This document shows positions 11,479 through 22,546 of a DNA stretch of 64,000 nt, piece by piece. The position numbers and the translations under genes were made by a program. The notes below the pieces were generated by a model. It made no database searches. It saw only the letters and a program-made list of their open reading frames with translations, and was not told where the DNA came from. This stretch comes from Cherax quadricarinatus. Lineage: Eukaryota > Arthropoda > Malacostraca > Decapoda > Parastacidae. The number at the start of each line of letters is the position of its first letter. Within the stretch, counting starts at the first letter, position 1. The DNA lies in the NCBI RefSeq assembly GCF_038502225.1, contig NC_091293.1, positions 6,333,467 to 6,397,466 of the forward strand. Direction: 5' to 3'.

Positions 11479-14400
11479 ATGAATGTCAATGGCCTCAGAG
11501 CAGAGGTCAAGAGACGTTGGGTAGAGGTATCGCTCAGACGTATGAATGTTGACGTTTTTTTTTTATACAGGAACACAATTTTCGGTGTGGTAGTGAATTA
11601 CGTGTGCAAGGGTATAAGTGCTATGCGGGAAATTCGGATAATCTCAAGGGTGGGGTTGTGATAGGCATAAGGGAGACCAGCCCTTTTAAGCTCGTAGCAT
11701 GGGAGTGGGGCGGAGGGGGCCGGGTTGTGCGTGTGGTGGGTTCGTGGGGGAACATTCAGGTGGGTTTCGTGGGAGTATATATGCCAGCAACAACAAATCG
11801 ACGAGTAAAAGAGGATTTTGTACGCGATGTTTTGGTTTATTTTCTCAGAAGTCTACCCTTAGTTTCTGTCGTTGCAGGTGATTGGAATTGTGTGATCCTG
11901 GAAAAAGACGTCGAACCGCGTGGTGGGGGGTGTAATTTACGGGTTTTACGTGAGGTATTGCAGGCGATTGGTGTAGTGGATGTTGTGGGTAGCGACGGGT
12001 GGAATGTGGAACATACGTTTTGTAGAAGGGGTTACGCTTCGCGGTTGGACAGGGTTTATATCACCAACTTAATCCGTAGTGGCAGGGTCGATTGTGTTGA
12101 TCTGGGTTTCTCAGATCACCGTGGTGTTCTGGTAACACTCGAGTGGGAGGGCGCTATCCGTGTATTTACTAGTTATTGGAAATTAAATGTCAGCTTGTTG
12201 CAAGGAGTCGATGCTGTGGAAGCTTTCAGGTTATGGTGGGTTGACTTCTGGAATAACGGGAATGGGATAGAGGATGTTGTAGAGTGGTGGCATTCAAAGG
12301 CGAAACATGCAATACAGGGTTTTTATAGACGATTAGGGAAGGAGGAGGCGTGTTATAGATATGGGAAGTAAAAGTATTTAGAGGGACAGCTGCGGGATTG
12401 TTATGGCACAGGCGGGAGGTATGACCTAGCGGAAATAGAGTGCCTACATAGTCAATTACGGGAAATTCAGAATGATAAATTTCAGGCTTTGAGGGTGCGA
12501 GCTGGGATTGAGGAGGTGCTTTGGGGGGATAAACCCTCTGTTGGGGTTCAGCGTAGTTTCGGAATGAGACGTATGGCGACGACAGTTTTGTCAGTAGTGG
12601 TCGGTGATGACATGGGTGGTTATCATAAAGGACAAAGGCTAGTTACTACTGAGAGCATAGGGATCTATGCAGACCAATGGTTTGAGAGAAAATGGAAGGG
12701 TAGAGAGGGGAATCGAGAGGAGAGGGAAGCTTTACTGCGTGGCATAGTGGAAAATTTGAGAGACGTGGATCGAGAGGACATGGAGGGTTGTATTTCGGAG
12801 GAGGAGGTTTCCAAGGCTGTTCAGGGACAGGCACTGAGGAAATCACCTGGTTGGGATGGGATACCAGGTGATTTTTATGTAGTTCATTGGGAACTGTTAA
12901 AACACATGTTGGTTCGACTTTACAATTCAATGAAAACTAGAGGTAGCATGGGCGGTGAAGCGGGGTTGGGTGTTGTAGTATTGGTACCAAAGGCCGAGGT
13001 CTGCGAATCTTTGGAGGCATATAGGCCCATCATGTTGATGTGGGCGGATTATAAGATTTTTGCGCGTATTTTGGCAAACCGGATGAAGCGAGTTTTGGAC
13101 AAGGTAATATGGGAAGGGCAATTCGGAATTCCTGGCCGATCCATGAGAGATGGTCATCGACGCCTCAAAAGTTTCGTGAAAGATTGTAGTGGAGGCGGAG
13201 TCGTAGGATTGGATTGGGAAAAGGCTTTTGACAATGTGGATAGGGAAACATTATTAGCTATATTATTGAAACAGGGTTTCGGGGAAGAAATAGTAGCGTA
13301 CTGGGTACGTATGTTATATACGGAGGCACAGGTACGAGTCCAGGTCAATGGGAGGGTGGGGTCCGCGATAGGCATGGGGTGGGGGCTGTGGCAGGGGTGT
13401 CCCCTCTCGCAGCTTTTGTTTGCCTGTTTGCAGGACCCCTTTTATAGATTGGTAATGAGTGGGGTGGGGGGGAGGATTGTGCGCAGGAAGAAGCAGTAGA
13501 AATTTTAGGTTATGTGGACGATACCACCATCTTGGTGCATAGTAGGAATGGTTTAGCGTTCATAAATAAGGTTATAAGGTTTTTTAGCGATGTGTCTTCC
13601 ATGCGCATTAATAGAGAAAAATCCAAACTTTTGGAAGTGGGGTCCTGGGTGGGCGGGACGTTAGGTACGGAGTATGGGTGGAGAACCGTTGAGCGGATAA
13701 AGATCTGCGGTGTGCATTTTTGCAATGACGAACAGGCGGCGCGTGCATTTAATTCATCCATTGTAGTTACAGCTGCAATTCGTAGGATGGCAGGATGGAG
13801 ACCAGGTGATGTAACATTACACCAAAGAGTAATCGTTGTCAATGTACTGGTGTATAGTAAATTATGGTTTGTTTCAGCGGTCTATCCATTGATGACGGAC
13901 GATGTGTTGCGGTTACAGAGGAAGGCTTTGGATTTCATATGGGTTACCGTAGGCATTGGTTAGGGAAGGACATAGTTATGACGCACGTAACTCGGGGAGG
14001 TTTGGGGCTAATACCACTACACAGTCGTCTAATGGGCATATATGTACGACAGGAATTCCTAACAAGGGGTGGGGTCAGGGGAGCGAGAGTTGATGCAGTG
14101 ATGAGGGAGGTTCGACGATGGTGGGTGGGGAAGGACCTCACAAGGTGCGAAGCAATGTTACGGTATTTATTGATGGTGCAAAACCCTGTGAGAGTTAAGG
14201 CAGGTAAACTAGATAATATAGGTATAACATCGGCAGACGTCATCGGTGCTGACATTTTCCCAGGATATCATTGGAAGACTATATGGCAGGGGTTCAAGAA
14301 ATTGCAGTTACAACCACGGGTTAGGGAAACTGGTTACCGATTCCTCTACGGGATTTTGGCGTCCAAGGCACAATTGTACATTATGGGAATGACCCAGGAT

Positions 14401-14780
14401 CAGACCTGTGCGTGGTGTGGGTGGCCGGAAACGGCGTTTCATGTCGTATACTTTTGTGACAGTTTACGTAAGGTTAGGAATTGGTTCAAGGGTGTTCTCC
14501 GACAAGTGGGCGGGGGGGGGGGTTGTCGATGCTTAGAGTTTTGAGTCTTGAAATGGGAGATTGCTCGGATGCTGTACGACGTTCTGTGTCATATTTGGTA
14601 CTTGACTATTTATATGTGTCATGGGGTATGCGGGGGCTTAGGGGTGAGATGCGCGTCAAGGCGCTGATGTGTCATGTTTATAGGACGAAATGTAGGAATA
14701 GAGAGGTATATGGGCAATGCTGGGAGGGAGCTTTTTCGTTGGGGTATAGGAATCTAACGATGGAAACGTTACGGGAGTAA
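11479..14780 (+). pseudogene. Tx1-like LINE ORF2 (endonuclease and RT), frameshifted
   Basis: Spread over several frames. The segments are: an APE endonuclease from 11479 (MNVNGLRAEV) with GDWNCV near 11880 and SDHRGV near 12110; a linker; an RT with SLEAYRPIMLMWADYKIFARIL near 13005-13070, GLDWEKAFDNVD near 13205 and QGCPLSQLLFACLQDPFYR near 13395-13450; the catalytic YVDDTT box at about 13510; and a zinc-binding C-terminus with CAWCG...H....C at 14407-14457. Breaks occur in the long T run near 11556, at a stop at 12371, near 13500, near 13960, and at the G run near 14512. Several breaks sit in homopolymers, so some may be assembly errors. The family length (about 1,100 codons) is otherwise complete. 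Confidence 0.8.
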
Positions 14781-15801
14781 TGAGGTGGGGGTAAGTACAA
14801 TCCCTTGGTGGAGCCTAGGGGTTGGTCTCCCGGGGGGGGGGGAGAGAGAAGAGTTAGGTTTTTTGGCGTCTGGACTGTATGTTTTATTTGGTGTGTATGG
14901 TGAATCTGGGTGTAATGTAGGGTGAGGGAAGGGAACCTTTGTGTGGTCTGGGGTATAGTGTCTTGCTGGCGTGATTGAGTATCATAGTCTGAGAAAGGGG
15001 GGGGGGAGTGGTACTCAGAACCACGATATGGTTTTCTTATGCTGAGTCATGCTGAACCACTAAGTCACCAACAGAGGCTACGCCGTGTTTAATGTTTATG
15101 TTTTACAAAATTTTCTAATTCCCAGGTTGGTGTTAGTTGCATATAGTGTGAATTGTTTGGAGTTTTGTAATGCAATTGTTTTTGAGATGTATTCTGTGTG
15201 CACCTGTTAGTACTGGTTTTACTAAGTCAGTACATAAGAGTCACAACAATGTATGTAATGCGACCTGCGAGTCGTAAAGTGTGTGCTGGAAGATTTGTGT
15301 TTTAATTATTGGTATGGTGTGTAACGAGATGATTTATATAGAAGTTTTAAGTGGGTAATAGTCTTAACATGTTTGTTTCAAAAAACACTTCTTTCCTATG
15401 TTGTGCTATACTTTATATGATGCGGTCTTCTTGAGTGGTCCATTATTGTGCCAAGTACTGTATATACATGCCTCTTGATATCTTACTGATGATATTGACT
15501 ATTCCACTTTTGTTACAAGGAATGGATCGGTAGAAAGCACATTTGGTAGTAGGGAATAAATTGGTGGGGTGAAGTGTAACCACGGTATAGTTTTGTTTTG
15601 CAGGGTAGCTCCATTATGTTTTGTTGATATTATACGTCTTGGTCTGTATCCTAGGAATTGGGAAAGGGTTTTGCTTTTACACAGAATACTGATGTGTGTG
15701 TATGTAATATTGTTTGTTGGATAGCAGACCTGGTAACGCTTTCTCATTTTGATTTATTTGTTGCATGGATTTTATTAATAAAATATAAAAAAAAAATTAT
15801 C

Positions 15802-16473
15802 GCTACAATGTGCGACATTCTCAATTGTCTTTTTTAGCAATAAAATTTCCGAAATTTCCAGAGAGAATAGTAAACCAGTCTTCTGCACATTAGATTCCAT
15901 TGGGATAAATTGCATGATTTTACCATTCCTTCTTTCTTTACCAACATGCAGTTGTAATTTCTTGACTTCCTCTTTGATTACCATATCTTGTTTTTCATTT
16001 GTCTGTGGCTCAGATTTGCCTCATCTAAGACGTTGTTCTCTTTTGAAAACATTCTGTACCTTCCTGCGCACTATCTCGCACATTAACATTTGTTTCCATG
16101 TCTTATATTTTGTCTCTCGGTTTATTTTTGTAAACTTCAGTCAGTTGATTCCGCTTTGATTCTCTCTTGTGTTTCCTTTTTAAATATACCGTCACCCGCT
16201 TATTTTTCACTTATATTTTCTTCTCACATGCTGTAAAATGATGACTACCAACTCACAGTCTGCTAGGCGCATTCTGATCCTGGTAAGTTATTCTGTGTCC
16301 CTCTGAACCTCACAGAAAAATACGTAATGTTACTGCATAACTACTTAATCGATCAAGTGGGCAATGCAATACTTTTTAGAAAAAATCCAACACTGAATAA
16401 GGTGTACGTGTTGGCTGTTTAACTGATGTGAAAAACACAGCTGTAAGAGGGGCTAGAAAACAGGGGTTATACC
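15802..16473. other. Non-repetitive stretch, no gene seen
   Basis: A/T-rich sequence between the Tx1-like element and the next LINE fragment. Only short frames (at most 81 codons) without recognisable domains are present. I see no tandem structure. Confidence 0.5.
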
Positions 16474-17115
16474 TGGAGTTTACCTAGAAGGGTTTCGGGG
16501 GTCAACGCCCCCGAGGCCCGGTCTGAGACCAGGCCTCATGGTGAACCAGGGTCTGATCAACCAGGCTGCTACTGCTGGCCTCACGCAAGCTGACGTACGA
16601 ACCACAGCCCGGTTGGTCAGGCACTGTTTTTAGGTGCCTGTCCAGTGCCTTCTTGAAGACAGTCAGGGGTCTATTGGTAATCCTCCTTATGTATGCTGGG
16701 AGGCAATTGAACAGTCTTGGGCCCCGGACACTTATTGTGTTGTCTCTCAGTGTACCCGTGGCGCCCCTGCTTTTCACCGGGGGAATGTTGCATCTCCTGC
16801 CGAGTCTTTTGCTTTCATAGGGAGTGATTTTCGTGTGCAGGTTTGGTACCAATCCCTCCAGAACCTTCCATGTGTATATTATCATGTATCTCTCTCGGCT
16901 GCGTTCGAGGGAATACAGATCAAGGACCTTCAACCGTTCCCAGTAGTTTAGGTGCCTTATCGTACTTAGGTGTGGTATGAAAGTTCTTTGTACACTCTCC
17001 AGGTCTGCAATGTCGCCAGCCTTGAAGGGGACCGTTAGTGTACAGCAGTATTCCAGCCTAGAGAGCACAAATGATTTGAAGAGAATCATCATGGGCTTGG
17101 CGTCCTTAGTTTTTA
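16474..17115 (-). mobile_element. LINE 3' fragment (same family as 2753-3560)
   Basis: Minus-strand C-terminal ORF2 region, open over most of 16502-17140. Marks include FKSFVLSRLEYCCTL, YMIIYTWKVLEGLVPN, GPRLFNCLPAYIRRI and DRHLKTVPDQPGCGS. The 3' end at about 16474 is the short ACCTGGAG-type tail. It aligns by eye with 2753-3560 at high identity and has fewer frame breaks, so it is a younger copy. 5' truncation places the start just upstream of the thumb/C-terminal region, and no RT catalytic box is present. Confidence 0.78.
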
Positions 17116-17651
17116 AATGTGGAAACAAAATTAAATGCATTTTGGTCTAAATATTAACAATTATCGTAAATCTGGGAGGTACGCATGAATTGTCAGCCAG
17201 AATTTGTATAAATGATCATGATCACAGAAAGTTGTCACTATCACTGGGTCACCACGACCACACGGCTCTAGTCTCGTGCCTAGGTTTAATCTTTAATATA
17301 TGCATCGTGTATAGTTACTTTATACTGTGACATCAGAGCGTACTATTAAGGAAGGGAGGAGTAGTGAATGTAGATATGAACGGTGATAACAGAGTCGTAA
17401 CATAGACCTGAAAGCACAATGAATAAAAAAAGGCATAGTGTCGGTCAGGAAGCACAGTGGAGATAACAAAGAATGTATTAATGAGCCTCTAATTCTTTTC
17501 AGGCTGTTGTTAAAAAAGTCGGCTGCAGTGAAACCTGCTGCAAAGAAGAGAAAAATAAGAGGAAAATGCTGTGCGTTCAGCAAGAGGTGGACGTATTTTT
17601 TTTATGTAATGACAGAACTATTTGCTTCATTTCAGTGAAAGCGTGTACTTG
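17116..17651. other. Flanking sequence, no gene recognised
   Basis: Sequence left of the gypsy element. A 66-codon plus frame at 17438-17638 contains a basic stretch (KPAAKKRKIRGK), but nothing supports it as a gene. Confidence 0.45.
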
Positions 17652-17656
17652 TTTAT
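17652..17656. repeat. 5-bp target-site duplication, left
   Basis: TTTAT directly before the TGTT start of the 5' LTR. It is identical to 33614-33618 directly after the AACA end of the 3' LTR. Confidence 0.85.
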
Positions 17657-18887
17657 TGTTGCAACCCCTGAATGGGTTGCAATATATATAATGTATATTA
17701 TGATTATGAATATAATGTATATTACCTTTTCATATAATTTTATATTGCTTATATTTGCGATAATAGCTAAATCGTAAATATATTGCTTTATATTGCTATT
17801 TGACTTAGCTTCCTTTGGTTTGGTAGGATGTAACATATTATGTGCTCACTTCAAGTCTTGATTGTCTAACTACTGTAATTATCGCTCTTTGCTCGTTAGA
17901 CTGCCGGCTTCTGTTTCTGAGCTGCAGCTGTACACGGAGCTATCACGTGATCGAGGGGGGGGTCCTCACCTCGCCTGAAGTATTCAGTCTGGTCTAGACT
18001 CTCTTGGTGGTTGGACAGATTGTCTGTCTCATTATTCTTGTTAGTTCTGTAGAACTCTGTTCACAGAACATTGTATAGATTTAGTGATTTTCGACGTTGT
18101 ACTGAGGTTGTGGGTCGCATAGACACTCTGAGCAACTCAGGTCCTGAGCTGTAGCTTCTGACCTAACTTGTACTGGTATCTGTGTATTATCACAGTCGGG
18201 GATTTTCTTATGCTGAACTTAGATTCAGTAGTATGGGAGTTTTGTGACTTTTGTGGAGGATCTGCTGATGGTCCCTACTTAGTGTCGTTATATTATCTCC
18301 TTGTTCCTGATTCTGTGTCGCAGTTGCTTGTTATATTGCTATTGGTCATAGCATTCTTTTTATTGTTCAAGCAGACTGTTCTGATAGCCAGTTGGTCAAG
18401 AAGTTAGTTGATTTGAGGACTTTGTCAGTCACTTGTTTAAGTCTAGTCGAGTCTTGAGGCATAGCGAACTACTTAGAGCACTTACACACATACACAAACT
18501 TACTTGTACATATTTGAAATATCTTATTAAATGTTAAAGTACCCGACGGTACTTAAGAATTATAAATGTGATATGTGCTTTCAGCACAATACTATTGTAT
18601 ACGAGAGAAGTGATTATTATTATTTTGATTACTGTGATTAATTTAATTTAATTTGATAATATACCTCTAGACTTAATAAATTTATTAAATTTTAATTTCT
18701 CTAGTTAGTAGCCTACCAATTGTAATCCTGAAGCACTATTGAATCATACTGAATTCTAATGGATAATTGGACAAGGATACTGACTACTTGTTATGAAAAC
18801 CCAGTAACAGGCTGGATGCTAGAAGGGCAGTCCTTTCTAGTATTCACTGGAAATTTCTCAGCTTTTAGAATCGCGTTTTTTGTAACA
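17657..18887 (+). repeat. 5' LTR
   Basis: 1,231 bp, TGTT...AACA ends. By eye it differs from the 3' LTR at about twenty positions, roughly 98% identity, which puts the insertion at modest age. A 79-codon frame with a hydrophobic segment (18168-18407) is kept in both LTRs, but this follows from their identity and is not evidence for a gene. An LTR-internal TATA-like AT-rich tract surrounds 17680-17780. Confidence 0.9.
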
Positions 18888-18889
18888 AA

Positions 18890-18906
18890 TGGGGGCCTGT
18901 CCGGGA
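18890..18906 (+). promoter_or_regulatory. Primer-binding site (proline-tRNA-like)
   Basis: TGGGGGCCTGTCCGGGA lies two bases after the 5' LTR. TGG pairs with the CCA tail of a tRNA. The sequence closely resembles the tRNA-Pro site TGGGGGCTCGTCCGGGA known from gammaretroviruses, with two or three differences. The precise host tRNA is not known from this window. Confidence 0.7.
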
Positions 18907-19170
18907 GGCTCTTAATCCAAGGTGTTGGAGAAATTGTCCAGTTTGACATACTAGTAACTATGTGATCAAACACTTTGAGTACTTTCCTAATCTGAAGACT
19001 TTGAGTTTAGTCTTGTACAACATACCAGGTGGATGTATGTACTTGACTGAGTCTCTTGATCCAAGGAGATGGAAATACTGTTTGAGTTCTAACTCTAGGA
19101 CAACCAACATTAAAATTCCTATTAGGATTATAGTTTCCCATAATCACTCTCTGGTAGTACACTTATTTTC

Positions 19171-20663
19171 GTGATGTATGCCAAAGTGAAACAATTAATT
19201 GATACTCTGACTTTGTCTGAGTTAAGTACATTAAAACTTCAGACGTGTTGGCAAGTAGCCAAATATCTCGGTGTGACGTATAACAGGAATTACACTGCAG
19301 AAACTGTCAGAGCGTTAATTAAAGATATATTGTTTCCTGCTCATACAGAGATGTCTGATTATGATTCAGATTCAGAAAGCCTAGTGTCACAATTAGGAAG
19401 TATGACTCTATTTGATGAAGTAGAAGAAAGAGCAACTAAGGCAGAAATGTCTGAGCCTAGTGTAGCTCAGTTCTCGCTCACTCCTTCCCTCACTGACACA
19501 TTAGTACAGAGTATAGCTGGTAGTATGACTAAGCCTCACGCTAGTACTGTGTATGCTACACCTGTATCTACTTATCCTAGACCAGATCTAGACTCTCTAG
19601 AGATGGCTGGACGAAGTGTCCGACCTAAGGACCGTCCAGACCACGTTAGATTCCTTACTCCTCCATTACCTACTGGTCCTATCTCTCAGGAACAGTTTGA
19701 GAGGTTTGAACGCCTCATTATGTTGCAGACTGCACAAATAGAGGCACAGAGGAAATTGAAGGAAGAAGATTTCCAAAGAGAAATTGTTCGTCTGGGAAGA
19801 CAACAGACTGATAGATCACAGGACACATTTAATGTGCAGAAAGCTGCATCCATGGTTCCTAAGTTTTTTGAGAGTGACTTAGACACCTATTTTGATGTGT
19901 TTGAGAACCAGGCACGTGCTATGAACTGGCCACGTAAGCACTGGCTACCTTGTTGCACACAGCTTTGACAGGAAGAGCTCAAACTTGTACTGCTGCTTTA
20001 CCATTTGCCAAGTACATTAGTTATGACGCTGTCAAACAAACTATTCTAGAGATGTATAACTTGTTATCTGTAAGTTATCAAAACGCATTTCGTACGTTAC
20101 AACGACGACAAGCTCAAACTTGTGTAGAGTTTGCTCGTGAGAAAAAAGTTGCATTTGAGAGGTGGTGTAGGTCTGCCAAGTGTAACAACTACGACAGCCT
20201 TGTTCAGTTGTTACTACACGAAGAGTTTAACAACTGTATGTCTGCTGATATACAAGAATATCTGATCGATCATACTACCTCGGATATTCTGGAAACTGCA
20301 GCATTAGCAGACAATTACGAGATTTCTCAAAAACTTGTATGTACTAAAACACAGAGAAACAAGGTAACTAAAAATTGTCCTAGAAGTTGGCAACCTAAAT
20401 CAGCTGCTCATTGCCGGCCTGATGTACCTGCTACTGAAACTTCTCGTACCTTTACCAGGAAAACTCACAATCCTGAATCTGTCTCGGGGGCTAGACAGAA
20501 ATCTGATATCGAGAAGAAGAAAGTTAAATGTACCTATTGTAACAGAAAAGGACATGCTAGAGAGTATTGCTATAAGTTGGAAAGAGATACGAGAAACAGT
20601 CGTGCTCTTCTGAGCAACAAAGGCACCAAAATCCTAGTAATACCTCTGATCCTACTGTTTTAG
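19171..20663 (+). pseudogene. gag polyprotein of the gypsy element (SCAN-like capsid, CCHC), one frameshift
   Basis: Two overlapping frames (19171-19968 and 19950-20663) that join as one gag interrupted by a frameshift near 19945. The N-terminal part contains VKQLIDTLTLSELSTLKLQ. The middle contains a capsid entry PKFFESDLDTYFDVFENQ near 19857-19910. Downstream is a segment with CVEFAREKKVAFERW and LLLHEEFNNCMSADIQEYL (about 20130-20320). Its pattern resembles the SCAN domain, which is published as having come from a Gmr1-like gag. A CCHC knuckle (CTYCNRKGHAREYC, 20528-20569) follows. Gag would form the particle and package element RNA. A slippage-type programmed shift is possible but not supported; a mutation is simpler. 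Confidence 0.75.
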
Positions 20664-20759
20664 ATAATGTTACTCAGGACAGATGACTAGTGTCAGAAAG
20701 TGTATCTGACGAAAAGAATCGTTCAGCGATGAGTCCTTACTTTTCGAGAGGTAAAGTAG

Positions 20760-21448
20760 GATTTGACGAATCACATCTGAGATAATTACTTTCAGAGACA
20801 CTGGCAGTTATCTCACGTTATTAAGAGAAGAGGTACTGCCCATAACTGATGATACCTATTGCAAGATAGATGTATTGTTAGAAGCCTATGGTGGGGCTGT
20901 TATAAAAGTACCTCTTCACAAGGTATACATTGAAACAAGCTATTATACTGGTTATATTTCAGTGGGTATATCCAGTGGTGTATTTCCCATCAGGTCAGTG
21001 GACTTGTTGATAGGGAACGATATCCTTTATGCTGGTATATGTAAAGAACAACTTGTGTTTGATAATAACACTGATGATAATTATGCCATTGAAGCTTGTA
21101 GAGAGAAACCTATTTTATTTCCTCTCAGCGCAATTACTAGAGCTATGTCAAAGATACAACAACCATCCTTGTCTCCTGCTGAGTTAGTGGATGACAATGA
21201 TTTGAGCTTGAATATGTTGTTTAGTGACGCTCTACGCCCAGGGTCATTAACACCAACTCCCCCGGTCATCAACATAATCAGGAAACAAATGGCGTTAAAT
21301 TTCTAACTCATTATGATTTAATCAAGGATCAGTTTGTTGAACAGTCACTGGAAAGACTGAGAGATATAGCAGTTACTGAGAGTGAAGCAAAGGATCTCGA
21401 TAATTGTTACTATTATAGTAACGGTGTACTGATGGAGAAAAATACATG
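20760..21448 (+). pseudogene. Retropepsin (aspartic protease) and start of pol, broken
   Basis: The frame containing DTG at 20797-20805 (context FRDTGSYLTLL) continues into the 143-codon frame 20875-21306, with LLIGNDI near 21008, the usual second half of a retropepsin. It would cleave gag-pol. A frameshift near 21280 moves the continuation into another frame (THYDLIKDQFVEQSL...), the typical lead-in to an integrase zinc finger. At 21448 it is cut by the Tx1-like copy 3, with the target duplication AAAAATACATG. No RT is found between protease and integrase. Confidence 0.7.
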
Positions 21449-21593
21449 TTTTTTTTTTTATATTTTATTTAAAAAGTACATCACAGCACATAAAAAATAA
21501 CAAACAGGCCTTATCTGTCAACAAATGTAATAAGCTTTCCATGGCCATATAATACCACATACAAATATAATAATTATACATCATAAACCATAC

Positions 21594-21676
21594 CCCCGGC
21601 CGGGATTGAACCCGCGGTCATAGAGTCTCAAAACTCCAGCCCGTCGCGCTAACCACTAGACCAGCTAGCCACAATG
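21594..21676 (-). mobile_element. tRNA-derived SINE head
   Basis: On the minus strand this reads GTGGCTAGCTGGTCTAGTGGTTAGCGCG... GCGGGTTCAATCCCGGCC. The A box (TGGTCTAGTGGTTAGCGCG, at 21645-21663 in plus coordinates) and B box (GGGTTCAATC, 21604-21613) are spaced as in RNA polymerase III promoters. The cloverleaf is imperfect: the acceptor arms do not pair well and no CCA follows, so it is not a working tRNA gene. It lies within the 3' UTR of Tx1-like copy 3, in the same orientation. Copies 1 and 2 lack it, so it is probably a later insertion. Confidence 0.65.
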
Positions 21677-22450
21677 TAACGAATATTATCTAATGAAAAC
21701 ACAAACAGTAACCAAAGTAAGGAGAGAATTGATACATACTTCCGTACTAACTACATCAAAAGTAAAACCCGATATTCTGTACTATGACTTAACGTCATAA
21801 GGTGCTAACTCAAAAGTGCACAGTATGTTACATACCGTAACCCTGCAAACTAAACCCCCCCCATCCCTAGACAGACCCTCCCCCTATCTGAAAAGTACAA
21901 CATAAAATCAGAACTACAAGAGTGCACAATAAATTAAGTTAACCCTAACACATCTATAATGCTATCCAAAAGTATGAATCTTACGACACGTAAGAATATG
22001 AAGCATAAACTACAATGATACAATTGTTCCCTAAACTTAAAATGGTAAAGGTTATAACTGCCTCACGGCTTACAAAACAAACTGCAAGTGCAATAAGTAC
22101 ATTATGTAAATATGGAACAGTTTGATTTCTAACATTGGTTATAAAGTATTTCCTGTAGTCAAATTACATTAACAAGATCCGTCCACATCATAATCTCACA
22201 CGATCAACGATACCGTACAATATAATGGTAATACACCTTACACACAAACAAAGTATTGACAATGGTTTTATACTCAGACACAACACATTATACATTATTA
22301 AAGAACATGTCTAACTATGTTGTATATACAAATGGCAAGCACACATGGGTAAGTATATTGACTGTATAATAAATTGTGTTAAAAAACCAACACACACAAT
22401 AACACACACACACAAGCACACTCATACACACCAACATAGACATAGGTATT
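21677..22450 (-). other. 3' UTR of Tx1-like copy 3, non-coding
   Basis: A/T- and CA-rich, no open frame beyond ~63 codons. A (CA)n-like patch lies at 22391-22440. Assigned to copy 3 by its position between that element's poly-A and its ORF2. Confidence 0.55.
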
Positions 22451-22462
22451 AATGAATCGACG
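22451..22462. repeat. 12-bp target-site duplication, left (pair at 27732-27743)
   Basis: AATGAATCGACG is present exactly at both borders of copy 2. The A-rich start fits the TTTT/A-type nick of an APE-like endonuclease. Confidence 0.85.
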
Positions 22463-22546
22463 TCATTAGCTGCCTGACTGCGGTGGAGTGCGGTTGTGCA
22501 CAGCACCCCTCTGCTGTTTTGTCAGGAGAGCTCTCATAGCAACAAT

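Larger units (their letters stand above)
10114..15794 (+). mobile_element. Tx1-like LINE copy 1 (full span)
   Basis: A non-LTR element with ORF1 (10205-11455), ORF2 (11479-14780, frameshifted) and an approximately 1-kb 3' UTR ending in AATAAAATATAAAAAAAAAA at 15776-15796. The heptamer AATTATC occurs just before the element (10107-10113) and just after the A tail (15795-15801), a plausible target-site duplication that sets the limits. The same 3' terminus occurs in the two related copies at 27710-27731 and 21449-21470 (reversed). The clade call rests on an L1/Tx1-type RT, the CCHC-bearing ORF1 and the zinc-knuckle C-terminus. Confidence 0.75.

Noticed and set aside
17438..17638. 66-codon basic frame that might be a transposase or nuclear-protein fragment
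   Set aside because: Too short and no recognisable motif. Left as unassigned flank.
18168..18407. 79-codon frame with a hydrophobic segment, repeated at 32894-33133
   Set aside because: Both copies are in the LTRs, so conservation only reflects LTR identity. No similarity to a known retroelement protein was recognised.
21594..21676. A functional tRNA gene (Ser or Glu-like)
   Set aside because: Boxes A and B are present but the acceptor stem does not pair, the T stem has a mismatch and the anticodon loop is ambiguous. A SINE head fits better.
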